In this document: positions 48,481 to 57,046 of the stretch, piece by piece
Layout of the letters: each line of letters starts with the position of its first letter
How positions within the stretch are numbered: the stretch's first letter is position 1
Source: Pedobacter mendelii
GTDB lineage: Bacteria > Bacteroidota > Bacteroidia > Sphingobacteriales > Sphingobacteriaceae
Assembly: GCF_014635725.1 (NCBI RefSeq)
Contig: NZ_BMDJ01000004.1
Location: 388,006-452,005, forward strand
DNA: 64,000 nucleotides
Direction: 5' to 3'
Translations under genes and position numbers: made by a program
The notes under the pieces: generated by a model
What the model was told of the DNA's origin: nothing
The model's database searches: none
The model's input: the letters and a program-made list of their open reading frames with translations, nothing else

Positions 48481-49806
48481 ATGAAAGAGCAAGTAAAATC
48501 AGCTGATGGAAAGCTTGGGATATTAATGCCTGGCCTGGGTGCCGTTGCCACAACTATGATTGCAGGGGTAGCCGCAGTAAAAAAAGGTTTATCAAAACCA
48601 ATTGGTTCATTAACACAAATGGGAACAATTCGCGTTGGTAAAAGAACAGAAAAAAAAGAACCAAAAATTAAAGATTTTGTGCCTTTAGCAAATCTCGAAA
48701 ACCTGGTTTTTGGTGGTTGGGATGTATATGAAGATAATGTTTATGAGGCTGCACTTAATGCTAGGGTTTTAGATGCAAATCTTCTACGTGATGTACGTGA
48801 AGAGTTGCAGGCAATTAAACCAATGCGTGCTGCATTTGATAGAAATTATGTAAAAAATTTAACAGGAACACACGTTAAACAGGCTGATAACAGGTACGAA
48901 CTCGCATTAGAGGTAATGGAAGACATTAAAAATTTCAAAGCCGAAAACAATTGCGACCGTATTGTATTGGTTTGGTGCGGTTCTACCGAAATTTATTTTG
49001 AGGCATCAGCAGTTCACGAATCACTTGCGGCATTTGAGCAAGGTTTAAAAGATAACGATCCGCTCATTGCACCAAGTATGATTTATGCTTACGCAGCTTT
49101 GAAATTGGGTATTCCATTCGCTAATGGTGCACCTAACTTAACGGTAGATATTCCGGCGTTAATTGAATTGGCTAAAGAAACCAATACACCAATTGCTGGT
49201 AAAGATTTTAAAACAGGTCAAACCCTAATGAAAACCATTTTAGCTCCAGGTTTAGCTGCCCGTTCTTTAGGCGTTAATGGTTGGTTTTCGGATAATATTT
49301 TAGGTAACCGCGATGGTTTGGTATTAGATGATCCTGATAATTTTAAAACCAAGGAAGTATCTAAACTTGGTGTATTAGAAGATATTTTCAAACCAGAACT
49401 TAATCCTGATTTATACGGAGATATGTACCACAAAATCAGAATTAATTATTATCCGCCACATGGCGACAATAAAGAGAGTTGGGATAACATTGATATTTTC
49501 GGCTGGTTGGGCTATAAAATGCAAATTAAGATTAACTTCTTATGCCGCGATTCCATTTTAGCAGCACCAATCGTTTTGGATTTGGCTTTGTTTATGGATT
49601 TAGCAAAAAGAGCAAATATGTCTGGCATTCAGGAGTGGTTATCATTCTATTTAAAATCTCCACAAACCATTCCGGGTGTACCTGCAGAAAACGATATTTT
49701 CAAACAGTTAATGAAACTTCAGAATACGTTACGCTTTATTATGGGTGAGGAATTAATTACGCATTTGGGACAAGATTATGAAGAAGAACTTGTAGAAACA
49801 TTATAG
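48481..49806 (+). CDS. ino1: myo-Inositol-3-phosphate synthase
   Basis: Isomerises glucose 6-phosphate to 1L-myo-inositol 3-phosphate with NAD, providing the head group for inositol lipids. The protein has 441 residues with the nucleotide-binding GLGAVATT (18-25), GGWDVYEDN, GSTEIYF, and the catalytic-region segments IAGKDFKTGQT and GWFSDNILGNRDG. The family is uncommon in bacteria outside Actinobacteria and Bacteroidota. It lies 21 nt after the reductase gene; the next gene starts at its stop codon. Its presence within an spt operon indicates inositol-containing sphingolipids. Confidence 0.95.
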   Translation: MKEQVKSADGKLGILMPGLGAVATTMIAGVAAVKKGLSKPIGSLTQMGTIRVGKRTEKKEPKIKDFVPLANLENLVFGGWDVYEDNVYEAALNARVLDANLLRDVREELQAIKPMRAAFDRNYVKNLTGTHVKQADNRYELALEVMEDIKNFKAENNCDRIVLVWCGSTEIYFEASAVHESLAAFEQGLKDNDPLIAPSMIYAYAALKLGIPFANGAPNLTVDIPALIELAKETNTPIAGKDFKTGQTLMKTILAPGLAARSLGVNGWFSDNILGNRDGLVLDDPDNFKTKEVSKLGVLEDIFKPELNPDLYGDMYHKIRINYYPPHGDNKESWDNIDIFGWLGYKMQIKINFLCRDSILAAPIVLDLALFMDLAKRANMSGIQEWLSFYLKSPQTIPGVPAENDIFKQLMKLQNTLRFIMGEELITHLGQDYEEELVETL

Positions 49807-50261
49807 TGCTGTTCCACAAAATTATATCTACCGGACTAGGAATTGGCTACATAGGTAAAGGGGCAGGAACAATCGCAGCAATAGCGACCTGCCTTTGCTG
49901 GTACTTTTCGCAAACAATTTATACCAACCAATATTTATGGCCTTTGCTAATTACCTTGTTTTTAACACTTCTTGGTGCCATTAGTGCCGATGAAGTGGAA
50001 GAAGAGTGGGGTAAGGATCATCAACGCGTAGTTATTGATGAGATTGCTGGTATGTGCATTACGTTAATCGGTATTCCTTTAAAGCCAGTCTATATTATTT
50101 TGGGCTTAATACTTTTTAGGTTTTTTGATATTCTAAAGCCTTTTTACATCCGAAAAATGGAAGCATTGCCAGGTGGATTAGGTGTAATGGCAGATGATAT
50201 ATTGGCTGCAGCATATTCTAGCATTCTACTACAGATAATCATCTCATTAGAGTTGTTTTAA
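49806..50261 (+). CDS. PgpA-family phosphatase, likely phosphatidylinositol-phosphate phosphatase
   Basis: A 151-residue inner-membrane phosphatase of the phosphatidylglycerophosphatase A fold. Conserved acidic motifs are DHQRVVIDEIAG (71-82), FRFFDILKP (104-112) and GGLGVMADDILA (123-134). The start is GTG 49806, overlapping the last base of the preceding stop. In the inositol-lipid cluster described from Bacteroides thetaiotaomicron a phosphatase converts phosphatidylinositol phosphate to phosphatidylinositol; the neighbours here point to the same role rather than phosphatidylglycerol synthesis. Confidence 0.85.
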   Translation: MLFHKIISTGLGIGYIGKGAGTIAAIATCLCWYFSQTIYTNQYLWPLLITLFLTLLGAISADEVEEEWGKDHQRVVIDEIAGMCITLIGIPLKPVYIILGLILFRFFDILKPFYIRKMEALPGGLGVMADDILAAAYSSILLQIIISLELF

Positions 50262-50265
50262 AATT

Positions 50266-50643
50266 ATGTTAAGGTATCTCAAAGCACAAGCATCATCCTT
50301 AACAGCTTCAGCTGCAGATTTTTTGGTAACGATTGCTCTGGTTAATTTTTTTGACCTCGGGTATTTGACAGCAAGCATTGCAGGAACATTTACAGGAGGC
50401 GGAATTAATTTCTACATCAATAGAAACTGGGTTTTTAATGCAACTACAAAAATGTTGAAATGGCAAGTTTTTAGGTATGTTTTGGTCTGGCTTGGCAACC
50501 TGATCCTGGTTACAATGGGTGTATACCTGCTTACGCACTTTTTTTATTTTAATTATCTGCTTTCTAAAATTCTCTTATCCGTTTTGATAGGTATCACTTA
50601 CAACTACATCATGCAAAAGCAATTTATTTTTTCTATAAAATGA
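50266..50643 (+). CDS. GtrA-family membrane protein
   Basis: A 125-residue protein with four membrane helices and the GtrA pattern: FLVTIALVNFFDLGYLTASI, then GTFTGGGINFYINRNWVFN and a closing YNYIMQKQFIFSIK. GtrA proteins are linked to transmembrane movement of lipid-linked sugars. Within this operon it might move or present a lipid intermediate, or help a glycosylation step, but no evidence selects one. It starts 4 nt after the PgpA gene and overlaps the next gene by 3 nt in an ATGA. Confidence 0.88.
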   Translation: MLRYLKAQASSLTASAADFLVTIALVNFFDLGYLTASIAGTFTGGGINFYINRNWVFNATTKMLKWQVFRYVLVWLGNLILVTMGVYLLTHFFYFNYLLSKILLSVLIGITYNYIMQKQFIFSIK

Positions 50644-53183
50644 AAGTTATTCATTTATTTTTCCTGGTCTTAACGCTGCTCTTTATTTCTTTTATACCCG
50701 CATCCGGCCAAAAAACTACTGTTTCGGGTACGGTTCGCGATGCACTTACAAAGGAAACCATCCCTTATGTATCTGTATTTTTTAAAGGAACAAGAATCGG
50801 CACACAAACGGATGTAAATGGTAAATACACAATAAGTTCGTCGATGGCACAAACAGCACTTACATTTAATTATGTAGGTTATCAGATCGTAGTGAATGAA
50901 CTTAAACCTTCAGAAAATCAGGAAATTAACCTGTTTTTAAAACCCGATACTAAATCGTTGGCGGAAGTTCGGGTGCTTGGGACAAAAAAAACCAGGTATA
51001 AGAATAAGGATAATCCTGCCGTTGAGCTTATCCGGCAGGTAATTGCGCACAAGGAAGAGAACAGGGTGTCCAGCTATAATACGGCATCCTATCGGCAGTA
51101 TGATAAAATGCTTTTCTCTATGAGCAATGTATCAGAAAAGTTTAAGAACAAAAAGATTTTCAGAAATTATCAGTTTCTTTTCCAGGAACAGGACTCAACA
51201 TTAATTGGCGGTAAAAACCTGCTCCCTATCTACATTCAGGAAAAACTAACCGATAAATATTATAGTAAAAATCCGACAAGGAACAAGGCGGTTATACTTG
51301 GCGAGAAGCAGGTGAACTTTGACAAGCAGCTTATAGATAATAATGGTATTAAAGTTTATTTCGAAAGGATGTACCAGGAAATCGATATTTATAAGAACAA
51401 TGTTTCCGTTATGAGTAACGAATTTCTGAGCCCCATTGCAGATGCCGCACCAACCTTCTATAAATTTTTTATTACCGATACGCTGAAAAATCAGCATGGT
51501 GAAACCATAGAACTTTCCTTCACCCCAAGGAATACAACAGATATGCTTTTTGAAGGAAAAATATACGTAACAAACGATAAGCATTACGCGGTTAGCGGCG
51601 TTGCTATGGGTGTAAATAAAAACATCAACCTGAATTTTGTAAGGGCTATGAAGATCGACCTGGATTTTGACCGGAACGGGACAGGTAAATACAGCCTCGC
51701 TAAAAGTAAGTTACTTGCCGATTTTGGTTTATCGAAAACAAAGGGAATGGGTTTTACCGGAGAACGTACTTCCACCTATAAAAACTATCAGTTTGATATA
51801 AACCTGGCAGATACTGTGTTTGAAGGCAAAAGCGTTGAGGCATTAGCAGGCTCAGGTAGTAGGGATGATCGCTTTTGGGAAAAGAACAGGCTCGACACCT
51901 TATCAAAAGCCCAGTTAAAAATTTACCATAACATCGATACCCTTCAGCAAATACCATCATTTAAAAGAACCATGAATACGGTAACCCTGCTTTTTGCCGG
52001 ATACCAGAAGCTTGGCCCTTACGAAATAGGTCCGGTTAATGCTTTTTACAGTTTCAATAATGTAGAAGGTTTTCGCTTGCGGCTAGGGGGAAGAACAACA
52101 CCTGAATTGAGTAAACGCATTTATTTTGAAAATTATGTAGCTTATGGCTTTAAGGATGAAAAATGGAAATTCTTCTTGTCCGGAACCTATTCGCTGAACA
52201 ATAAATCTATTTACGAGTTTCCACAAAATTACATCCGGGCAAGTTTCCAGCGGGATACCAAAATTCCCGGGCAGGAGCTTCAGTTTGTACAGGAGGATAA
52301 TTTTCTTTTATCTTTTAAACGCGGGGTAAATGATATGTTGTTATACAACGATTTTTACAGGCTGGATTATATTAAAGAATTTGAAAATCATTTGTCGTAT
52401 ACATTTGGTTTCAAAAAATGGAGTCAAACACCAGCAGGAGGTTTATTTTATCAGGATGCTACAGGTACTTTCATAAACAGGATTACCACCAGTGAGCTAT
52501 CTGTTGGTTTCAGATATGCACCCAATGAAAAATTTATCCAGGGAAAGTTATACAGGACACCAATTACAGATCGCTATCCTGTTTTTAATTTCCGATATAC
52601 GGCCGGTTTAAAGGGGGTTTTAGGAGGCGAATACAATTATCATAATCTTTTGGGAAGCATAGAAAAAAGATTGTATCTCTCTCAGCTCGGTTATAGCGAC
52701 ATTATATTGGAAGGTGGTTATATTTTTGGAAAATTACCGTTCTCACTTCTGGATATTCATAGGGCGAACCAAACTTATGCCTATCAGCTTAATTCTTACA
52801 ACCTGATGAATTTTCTTGAATTCGTAAGTGACCATTATGTGAGTATAAATATCGATCATAATTTTAATGGTTTTTTCTTCAATAAGCTGCCATTAATCAG
52901 GAAATTGAAGTTAAGGGAAGTTGTTTCTTTTAAGGCTTTATATGGAGGCCTTCGTGATGAAAACAATCCCGCGAAAAGTGCCGGCTTATACCAATTTCCA
53001 AAATACGAAAACGGCGTACAGCGTACTTATGCCCTGGGTAGCCAACCTTATATGGAAGGCAGCATCGGGATAAGTAACATCTTTAAGCTACTGCGGGTCG
53101 ATTTGGTAAGGCGTTTCAACTACCTCGGCAATCCAGAAGTTTCGGAATGGGGCATTAGAGCCAGGGTAAAATTCGATTTTTAA
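50640..53183 (+). CDS. DUF5686/carboxypeptidase-regulatory-like outer-membrane protein
   Basis: An 847-residue exported protein with a signal peptide (MKVIHLFFLVLTLLFISFIPASG). A CarboxypepD_reg-like domain (about 27-105: VSGTVRDALTKETIPYVSV, DVNGKYTI, FNYVGYQ) is followed by a long beta-rich DUF5686 region ending in strands and a terminal phenylalanine (RVKFDF), as in outer-membrane barrels. No plug or TonB box was seen. Its presence inside a lipid-synthesis operon suggests a role in placing the product in the outer membrane, which is inference. Base composition looks more GC-rich, with more AGG/CGG/AAG codons, than the adjoining genes. Confidence 0.85.
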   Translation: MKVIHLFFLVLTLLFISFIPASGQKTTVSGTVRDALTKETIPYVSVFFKGTRIGTQTDVNGKYTISSSMAQTALTFNYVGYQIVVNELKPSENQEINLFLKPDTKSLAEVRVLGTKKTRYKNKDNPAVELIRQVIAHKEENRVSSYNTASYRQYDKMLFSMSNVSEKFKNKKIFRNYQFLFQEQDSTLIGGKNLLPIYIQEKLTDKYYSKNPTRNKAVILGEKQVNFDKQLIDNNGIKVYFERMYQEIDIYKNNVSVMSNEFLSPIADAAPTFYKFFITDTLKNQHGETIELSFTPRNTTDMLFEGKIYVTNDKHYAVSGVAMGVNKNINLNFVRAMKIDLDFDRNGTGKYSLAKSKLLADFGLSKTKGMGFTGERTSTYKNYQFDINLADTVFEGKSVEALAGSGSRDDRFWEKNRLDTLSKAQLKIYHNIDTLQQIPSFKRTMNTVTLLFAGYQKLGPYEIGPVNAFYSFNNVEGFRLRLGGRTTPELSKRIYFENYVAYGFKDEKWKFFLSGTYSLNNKSIYEFPQNYIRASFQRDTKIPGQELQFVQEDNFLLSFKRGVNDMLLYNDFYRLDYIKEFENHLSYTFGFKKWSQTPAGGLFYQDATGTFINRITTSELSVGFRYAPNEKFIQGKLYRTPITDRYPVFNFRYTAGLKGVLGGEYNYHNLLGSIEKRLYLSQLGYSDIILEGGYIFGKLPFSLLDIHRANQTYAYQLNSYNLMNFLEFVSDHYVSINIDHNFNGFFFNKLPLIRKLKLREVVSFKALYGGLRDENNPAKSAGLYQFPKYENGVQRTYALGSQPYMEGSIGISNIFKLLRVDLVRRFNYLGNPEVSEWGIRARVKFDF

Positions 53184-53193
53184 AAAATAGATT

Positions 53194-54468
53194 ATGAAAT
53201 TAAGAGATAGCCTTCAGCAGGGTATATACAAGGTAATTAACCCATTTGTAAAGGGATTAATTAAAATAGGATTAACACCAAATGCCGTAACAACCATTGG
53301 TTTGGTACTGAATATCGGTGTGGCGGTAATTTTTGTTCTCGGAGCAGAAAAAACAAACCGAGGTGATATGTCTTACATTGGTTGGGGCGGAGCACTTGTT
53401 CTTTTTGCTGGTTTGTTCGATATGCTTGATGGACAGGTAGCAAGATTAGGAAATATGAGCTCGAAGTTTGGTGCACTTTATGATTCGGTACTTGATCGTT
53501 ATAGTGAAATGATTATGTTTTTAGGTATATGCTATTACCTGGTGGCGCATCATTATTTTTTAAGTTCTCTTTTTGCTTTTATTGCGTTAATTGGTTCTAT
53601 GATGGTAAGTTATACCAGGGCCAGAGCCGAAGGACTTGGGGTTGAATGTAAAGGTGGCTTAATGCAGCGCCCAGAACGCGTGGTAACTATCGGCGTTTTT
53701 GCAATTGCTTGTGGTATTGCAGGGCATTTTATTGGCGGCGATTATAAAGTTTATATTCCGGGAATCTCTTTCCATGTTTTTGAAACGATGTCGATATTTA
53801 CCCTGCCGATAACTTTAATGGCATTATTAACCAATATTACAGCGGTAAAAAGGCTGCAGGAAGCGAAGAAAGGCCTGGAGGCTAAAGAAAGAGCAGAAAG
53901 ACAAATTGGACACAAAGCCGCCTTGATTATTGGTTTTATGGTTTCTTTTGGATTGTTTGGTGCAAATAATTCGGTTATGGCACAAGATCCATCACCAATC
54001 ACATTTCCGGTACCAAAAGACATCTCCAATCAATTGTTTTATCTGCAACGCGATCCGAATACAAATACCATAATTTGCCAGTTAAATGTAGATAATCATG
54101 GTGAGGTTAATATCTCTGATCCCGTTAATATTTTCTGGATGCGTTACGGGGATAAAGGCGAAAAGAAAGAACTGAGCTACATTCAACGGAAATTTGCTTA
54201 TGGAATTTTGAGTAAGCATTTGGGTAATGGCCAGTTCGAACTTCGTTTTACATCACATAAAAAACTGCCAATGTATCTTAATAAATCAGCAGCCGATAAA
54301 CGATACCATGTATTTGCAACAATTAATAAAAAGAAGATGCGGGTTGACCGTATTTTTTTGAGAATTGAGGGAGGTACTTTTTGGTTACCCAACGTAAAAT
54401 ATGTAGAAATTAAAGGATCTGATGCAAACGATCCATCAAAATTATTAGTTGAAAGGATTAAAATTTGA
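53194..54468 (+). CDS. CDP-alcohol phosphatidyltransferase fused to DUF4833 (phosphatidylinositol-phosphate synthase candidate)
   Basis: A 424-residue fusion. Residues 1-230 form a CDP-alcohol phosphotransferase with the full motif D76-x2-D79-G80-x2-A83-R84-x8-G93-x3-D97-x3-D101. With inositol-3-phosphate synthase in the operon it most likely makes phosphatidylinositol phosphate from CDP-diacylglycerol. Residues 240-264 look like a signal peptide (hydrophobic stretch ending SVMAQDPS) placed internally, now probably a membrane segment. The remainder (about 265-424) resembles DUF4833, which would lie in the periplasm. Its role is unknown. The reading frame is continuous. It is 10 nt after the DUF5686 gene. 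Confidence 0.87.
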   Translation: MKLRDSLQQGIYKVINPFVKGLIKIGLTPNAVTTIGLVLNIGVAVIFVLGAEKTNRGDMSYIGWGGALVLFAGLFDMLDGQVARLGNMSSKFGALYDSVLDRYSEMIMFLGICYYLVAHHYFLSSLFAFIALIGSMMVSYTRARAEGLGVECKGGLMQRPERVVTIGVFAIACGIAGHFIGGDYKVYIPGISFHVFETMSIFTLPITLMALLTNITAVKRLQEAKKGLEAKERAERQIGHKAALIIGFMVSFGLFGANNSVMAQDPSPITFPVPKDISNQLFYLQRDPNTNTIICQLNVDNHGEVNISDPVNIFWMRYGDKGEKKELSYIQRKFAYGILSKHLGNGQFELRFTSHKKLPMYLNKSAADKRYHVFATINKKKMRVDRIFLRIEGGTFWLPNVKYVEIKGSDANDPSKLLVERIKI

Positions 54469-54472
54469 ATTT

Positions 54473-55093
54473 ATGAAAAAGAATTTTGTTTCAAATTCAT
54501 CAGCATCTATCAGGATGTTCAATAACGGTTTTATGGAAAGCCTTTCGAAGGTTAAGTATTATGTACCCTTAATTGTTTATGTTCCGGTTATTGCTTATTT
54601 GTTTTATAAATCTTTTGCAGAAACAGATATATCGGTTATAAATTTTGTTAGCTGGTTTATACTGGGATTAGCTATCTGGACAATAACTGAATATTTTTTA
54701 CACCGGTTTGTATTTCATTTCGAACCTGATGTAGAATGGGGTAAAAAGATTCATTTTGTATTTCATGGCGTACACCACGATTATCCGAATGATGCAAATA
54801 GGTTAGTAATGCCACCATCAGCTAGCATTCCAATGGCTTTAGGCTTTTACTTTCTATTCGACTGGTTATTACCTGACACCAAAGTTTATCCATTCTTTTC
54901 CGGATTTATGATCGGTTATCTTTTTTATGATATGGTTCATTATGCATTACATCATGCCAATTTTAAAAGCGGCTTTTGGAAACGTTTAAAACATCATCAC
55001 ATGTTACACCATTATTCCGATTCTAGCAAGGGTTATGGTGTAAGTTGGACCTTTTGGGATAATATTTTCCACTCCAATTTTGATAAAAAATAA
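54473..55093 (+). CDS. Fatty-acid hydroxylase (FA2H/Scs7-like, ceramide acyl hydroxylase candidate)
   Basis: A 206-residue membrane di-iron enzyme from ATG 54473. Histidine clusters are H77-RFVF-H82, H98-GV-H101-H102, H156-YAL-H160-H161 and H174-H175-H176-ML-H179-H180, as in the fatty acid 2-hydroxylase branch of the superfamily. Hydrophobic segments lie at about 31-48, 55-75, 120-135 and 140-158. Next to ceramide genes it would hydroxylate the N-acyl chain, as in 2-hydroxy-ceramides. It starts 4 nt after the preceding stop; an in-frame TTG at 54449 is less likely. Confidence 0.88.
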   Translation: MKKNFVSNSSASIRMFNNGFMESLSKVKYYVPLIVYVPVIAYLFYKSFAETDISVINFVSWFILGLAIWTITEYFLHRFVFHFEPDVEWGKKIHFVFHGVHHDYPNDANRLVMPPSASIPMALGFYFLFDWLLPDTKVYPFFSGFMIGYLFYDMVHYALHHANFKSGFWKRLKHHHMLHHYSDSSKGYGVSWTFWDNIFHSNFDKK

Positions 55094-55094
55094 T

Positions 55095-56033
55095 ATGCAA
55101 AAAAATATGATTCCGGGGAATTCATTTTACCAGCTTAAAACAATTATTATTACTTCAATTATTTCCCTGAGTTACCTTTTCCTTTCTTTTATTTTGGTTG
55201 GGTTTAAAACTGATCAATTAATACTTTTATTAATTTTTAATTCACTTTTTTATATTTCTTCTGCAACAAGGAAGTTTATTTTAGGTTTTTCAATTTTTAT
55301 CGTTTATTGGATTTTATTCGATTACATGAAAGCCTTTCCAAATTATCTTTTTAACCGTGTTCATATTGAGGATTTATATCAAATGGAGAAAAAATTATTC
55401 GGAATAAATTTTGATGGATTGCTGATAACCCCGAATGAATACTGGAAACTTAATACAAATGATTTTTTGGATGTAATTACTGGTTTTTTCTACCTTATGT
55501 GGATACCGGTTCCTTTAATTTTTGCTACCTATCTTTTTTTCAAAAACAAAAAACAGTTCGTTTATTTTTCGCTCACCTTTGTATGGGTTAATCTTTTGGG
55601 TTTTGCAATTTACTATGCTTTCCCTGCTGCACCTCCATGGTACGTTCAGGAACATGGCTTTAAGTTTATTGCTAAAACAGCAGGAAATACTGGCGGTTTA
55701 GTTAGGTTTGACCATTATTTTAATATTCGTCTTTTTAAAGGGATTTACAGTAAAGGATCTAATGTTTTTGCAGCAATGCCTTCTTTGCATTCTGCTTACC
55801 CAATTATTGTTTTCTATTACAGTATAAAAAATAGATTAGGCATTATCAATTTATTTTTCGCTACCGTTATGTTCGGAATTTGGTTTGCTGCTGTTTATAA
55901 TAGCCATCATTATGTACTTGATGTATTAATTGGAATAATCTGCTCAATAATTGCCATTATAACATTCGATCTACTTTTATCAGTCAAATTGTTTAAAAAC
56001 TGCATTGATAAACTCATATTTGAGATTAAATAA
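55095..56033 (+). CDS. PAP2-superfamily/Aur1-like synthase (inositol phosphorylceramide synthase candidate)
   Basis: A 312-residue polytopic membrane protein from ATG 55095. Motifs are AFPAAPPWY (175-183), AMPSLHSAYP (227-236) and NSHHYVLD (269-276), the last two holding the catalytic histidines and aspartate. This set is the signature of Aur1/IPC-synthase-like PAP2 enzymes rather than soluble lipid phosphatases. It would transfer phosphoinositol from phosphatidylinositol to ceramide, completing the pathway. It is the last gene of the operon, starting 1 nt after the hydroxylase stop. Confidence 0.87.
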   Translation: MQKNMIPGNSFYQLKTIIITSIISLSYLFLSFILVGFKTDQLILLLIFNSLFYISSATRKFILGFSIFIVYWILFDYMKAFPNYLFNRVHIEDLYQMEKKLFGINFDGLLITPNEYWKLNTNDFLDVITGFFYLMWIPVPLIFATYLFFKNKKQFVYFSLTFVWVNLLGFAIYYAFPAAPPWYVQEHGFKFIAKTAGNTGGLVRFDHYFNIRLFKGIYSKGSNVFAAMPSLHSAYPIIVFYYSIKNRLGIINLFFATVMFGIWFAAVYNSHHYVLDVLIGIICSIIAIITFDLLLSVKLFKNCIDKLIFEIK

Positions 56034-56383
56034 TTATTTGGTACACATTTAAAAAAACCTGCTAATTTACTTTGACAAACGAATGTTAAATAATGGATTT
56101 GATCAAAAAATTCTAACTCGTACAAATCAAGTAAAAAGATTTCTCCTCTGCAATTAAAATTGCGACTACGCTCATATTGACAAAGACTACGCTCATATTG
56201 ACAAAAACTAACCTCAGAAGGTGAAATAGGCATTTTTAATTGTATTTATTAACTTAAAATAGCAGCTAAAATATTGTTAGTTATAAAAAAATACATACAT
56301 TCGATAACCAAATATTGCTGTTTGTTTATAGCAACTTGTTTCTAAACAGTCACTATACTTTACAGTATTTTATTCATTCAATT
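56034..56383. other. 350-bp spacer between the lipid operon and the sigma-factor gene
   Basis: Contains a 21-bp tandem duplication (56164-56205). No gene, and no exact -33/-7 promoter pair was found by eye. No strong terminator stem was seen immediately after the PAP2 gene. Confidence 0.55.
56164..56205. repeat. 21-bp tandem duplication
   Basis: GACTACGCTCATATTGACAAA occurs twice head to tail (56164-56184 and 56185-56205). Preceding bases (TTTCTCCTCTGC) resemble a common dispersed intergenic element of this phylum, so it is probably a remnant with a local duplication. Confidence 0.8.
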
Positions 56384-56977
56384 ATGAGCGAAGCTGAAAT
56401 ACGGTTTTTATTGGCCAGAATGTCTATGGATGATGATCATTCATCGCTAAAGAAATTGTATATTTTTTTTAGCACTACCTTACTAAATTTTGCGTATTCT
56501 TTTGTAAAGTCTAATGAAGTGGCAGAAGAAATTGTTGATGATGTGTTTTTAAGAATCTGGCTAAACCGGGCGCATGCAACTGAAATTGTCAATTTCAAAA
56601 GTTACCTGTATGCCTCTGTAAAAAATCGGTCGCTAAACCATTTATCAAATGCCTACTTAAGAGATGTTGTTCAAATGGAAGATATCCATGTAGACATTCA
56701 GGATAATGCACCTAATGGTGAGGAACAGCTTTACGCAGCAGATACGATGCAAATTATTGAACAGGCTGTAAACGCCTTACCTTTGCAATGCCATAATGTG
56801 TATAAATTGGTTAAAAATGAAGGGATGAAATACAAAGACGTTGCCTTGCATTTAAATATATCGATAAAAACGGTTGAATATCATATGGGTAATGCTTTAA
56901 GAAGCATTGCAAAAAACCTGGCTGAAGAATCCTTTTCCGTTTATAAAATCAGTGTCGACAAAATATCATCAAATTAA
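56384..56977 (+). CDS. ECF RNA polymerase sigma factor (SusC/D-associated type)
   Basis: A 197-residue sigma-70 family protein from ATG 56384 (MSEAEIRFLLARM). Region 2 includes LLNFAYSFVKSNEVAEEIVDDVFLRIW in consecutive helices; region 4 has NALPLQCHNVYKLVKNEGMK followed by YKDVALHLNISIKTVEYHMG, a helix-turn-helix. It is followed by a FecR anti-sigma gene, a SusC and a SusD, the standard order for substrate-induced outer-membrane uptake loci in Bacteroidota. An upstream in-frame extension to 56315 is rejected as untypical. Confidence 0.94.
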   Translation: MSEAEIRFLLARMSMDDDHSSLKKLYIFFSTTLLNFAYSFVKSNEVAEEIVDDVFLRIWLNRAHATEIVNFKSYLYASVKNRSLNHLSNAYLRDVVQMEDIHVDIQDNAPNGEEQLYAADTMQIIEQAVNALPLQCHNVYKLVKNEGMKYKDVALHLNISIKTVEYHMGNALRSIAKNLAEESFSVYKISVDKISSN

Positions 56978-57046
56978 TTTTTTTTTACACTAGGGTGTTT
57001 GTTATTTTTCTGGTCTAAATAGATAGACATAGACAACTGTGCTATT

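Noticed and set aside
55910..56233. Minus-strand frame with a repeated CQYERS peptide
   Set aside because: The peptide repeat is only the translation of the 21-bp tandem duplication, and the frame overlaps the PAP2 gene end.
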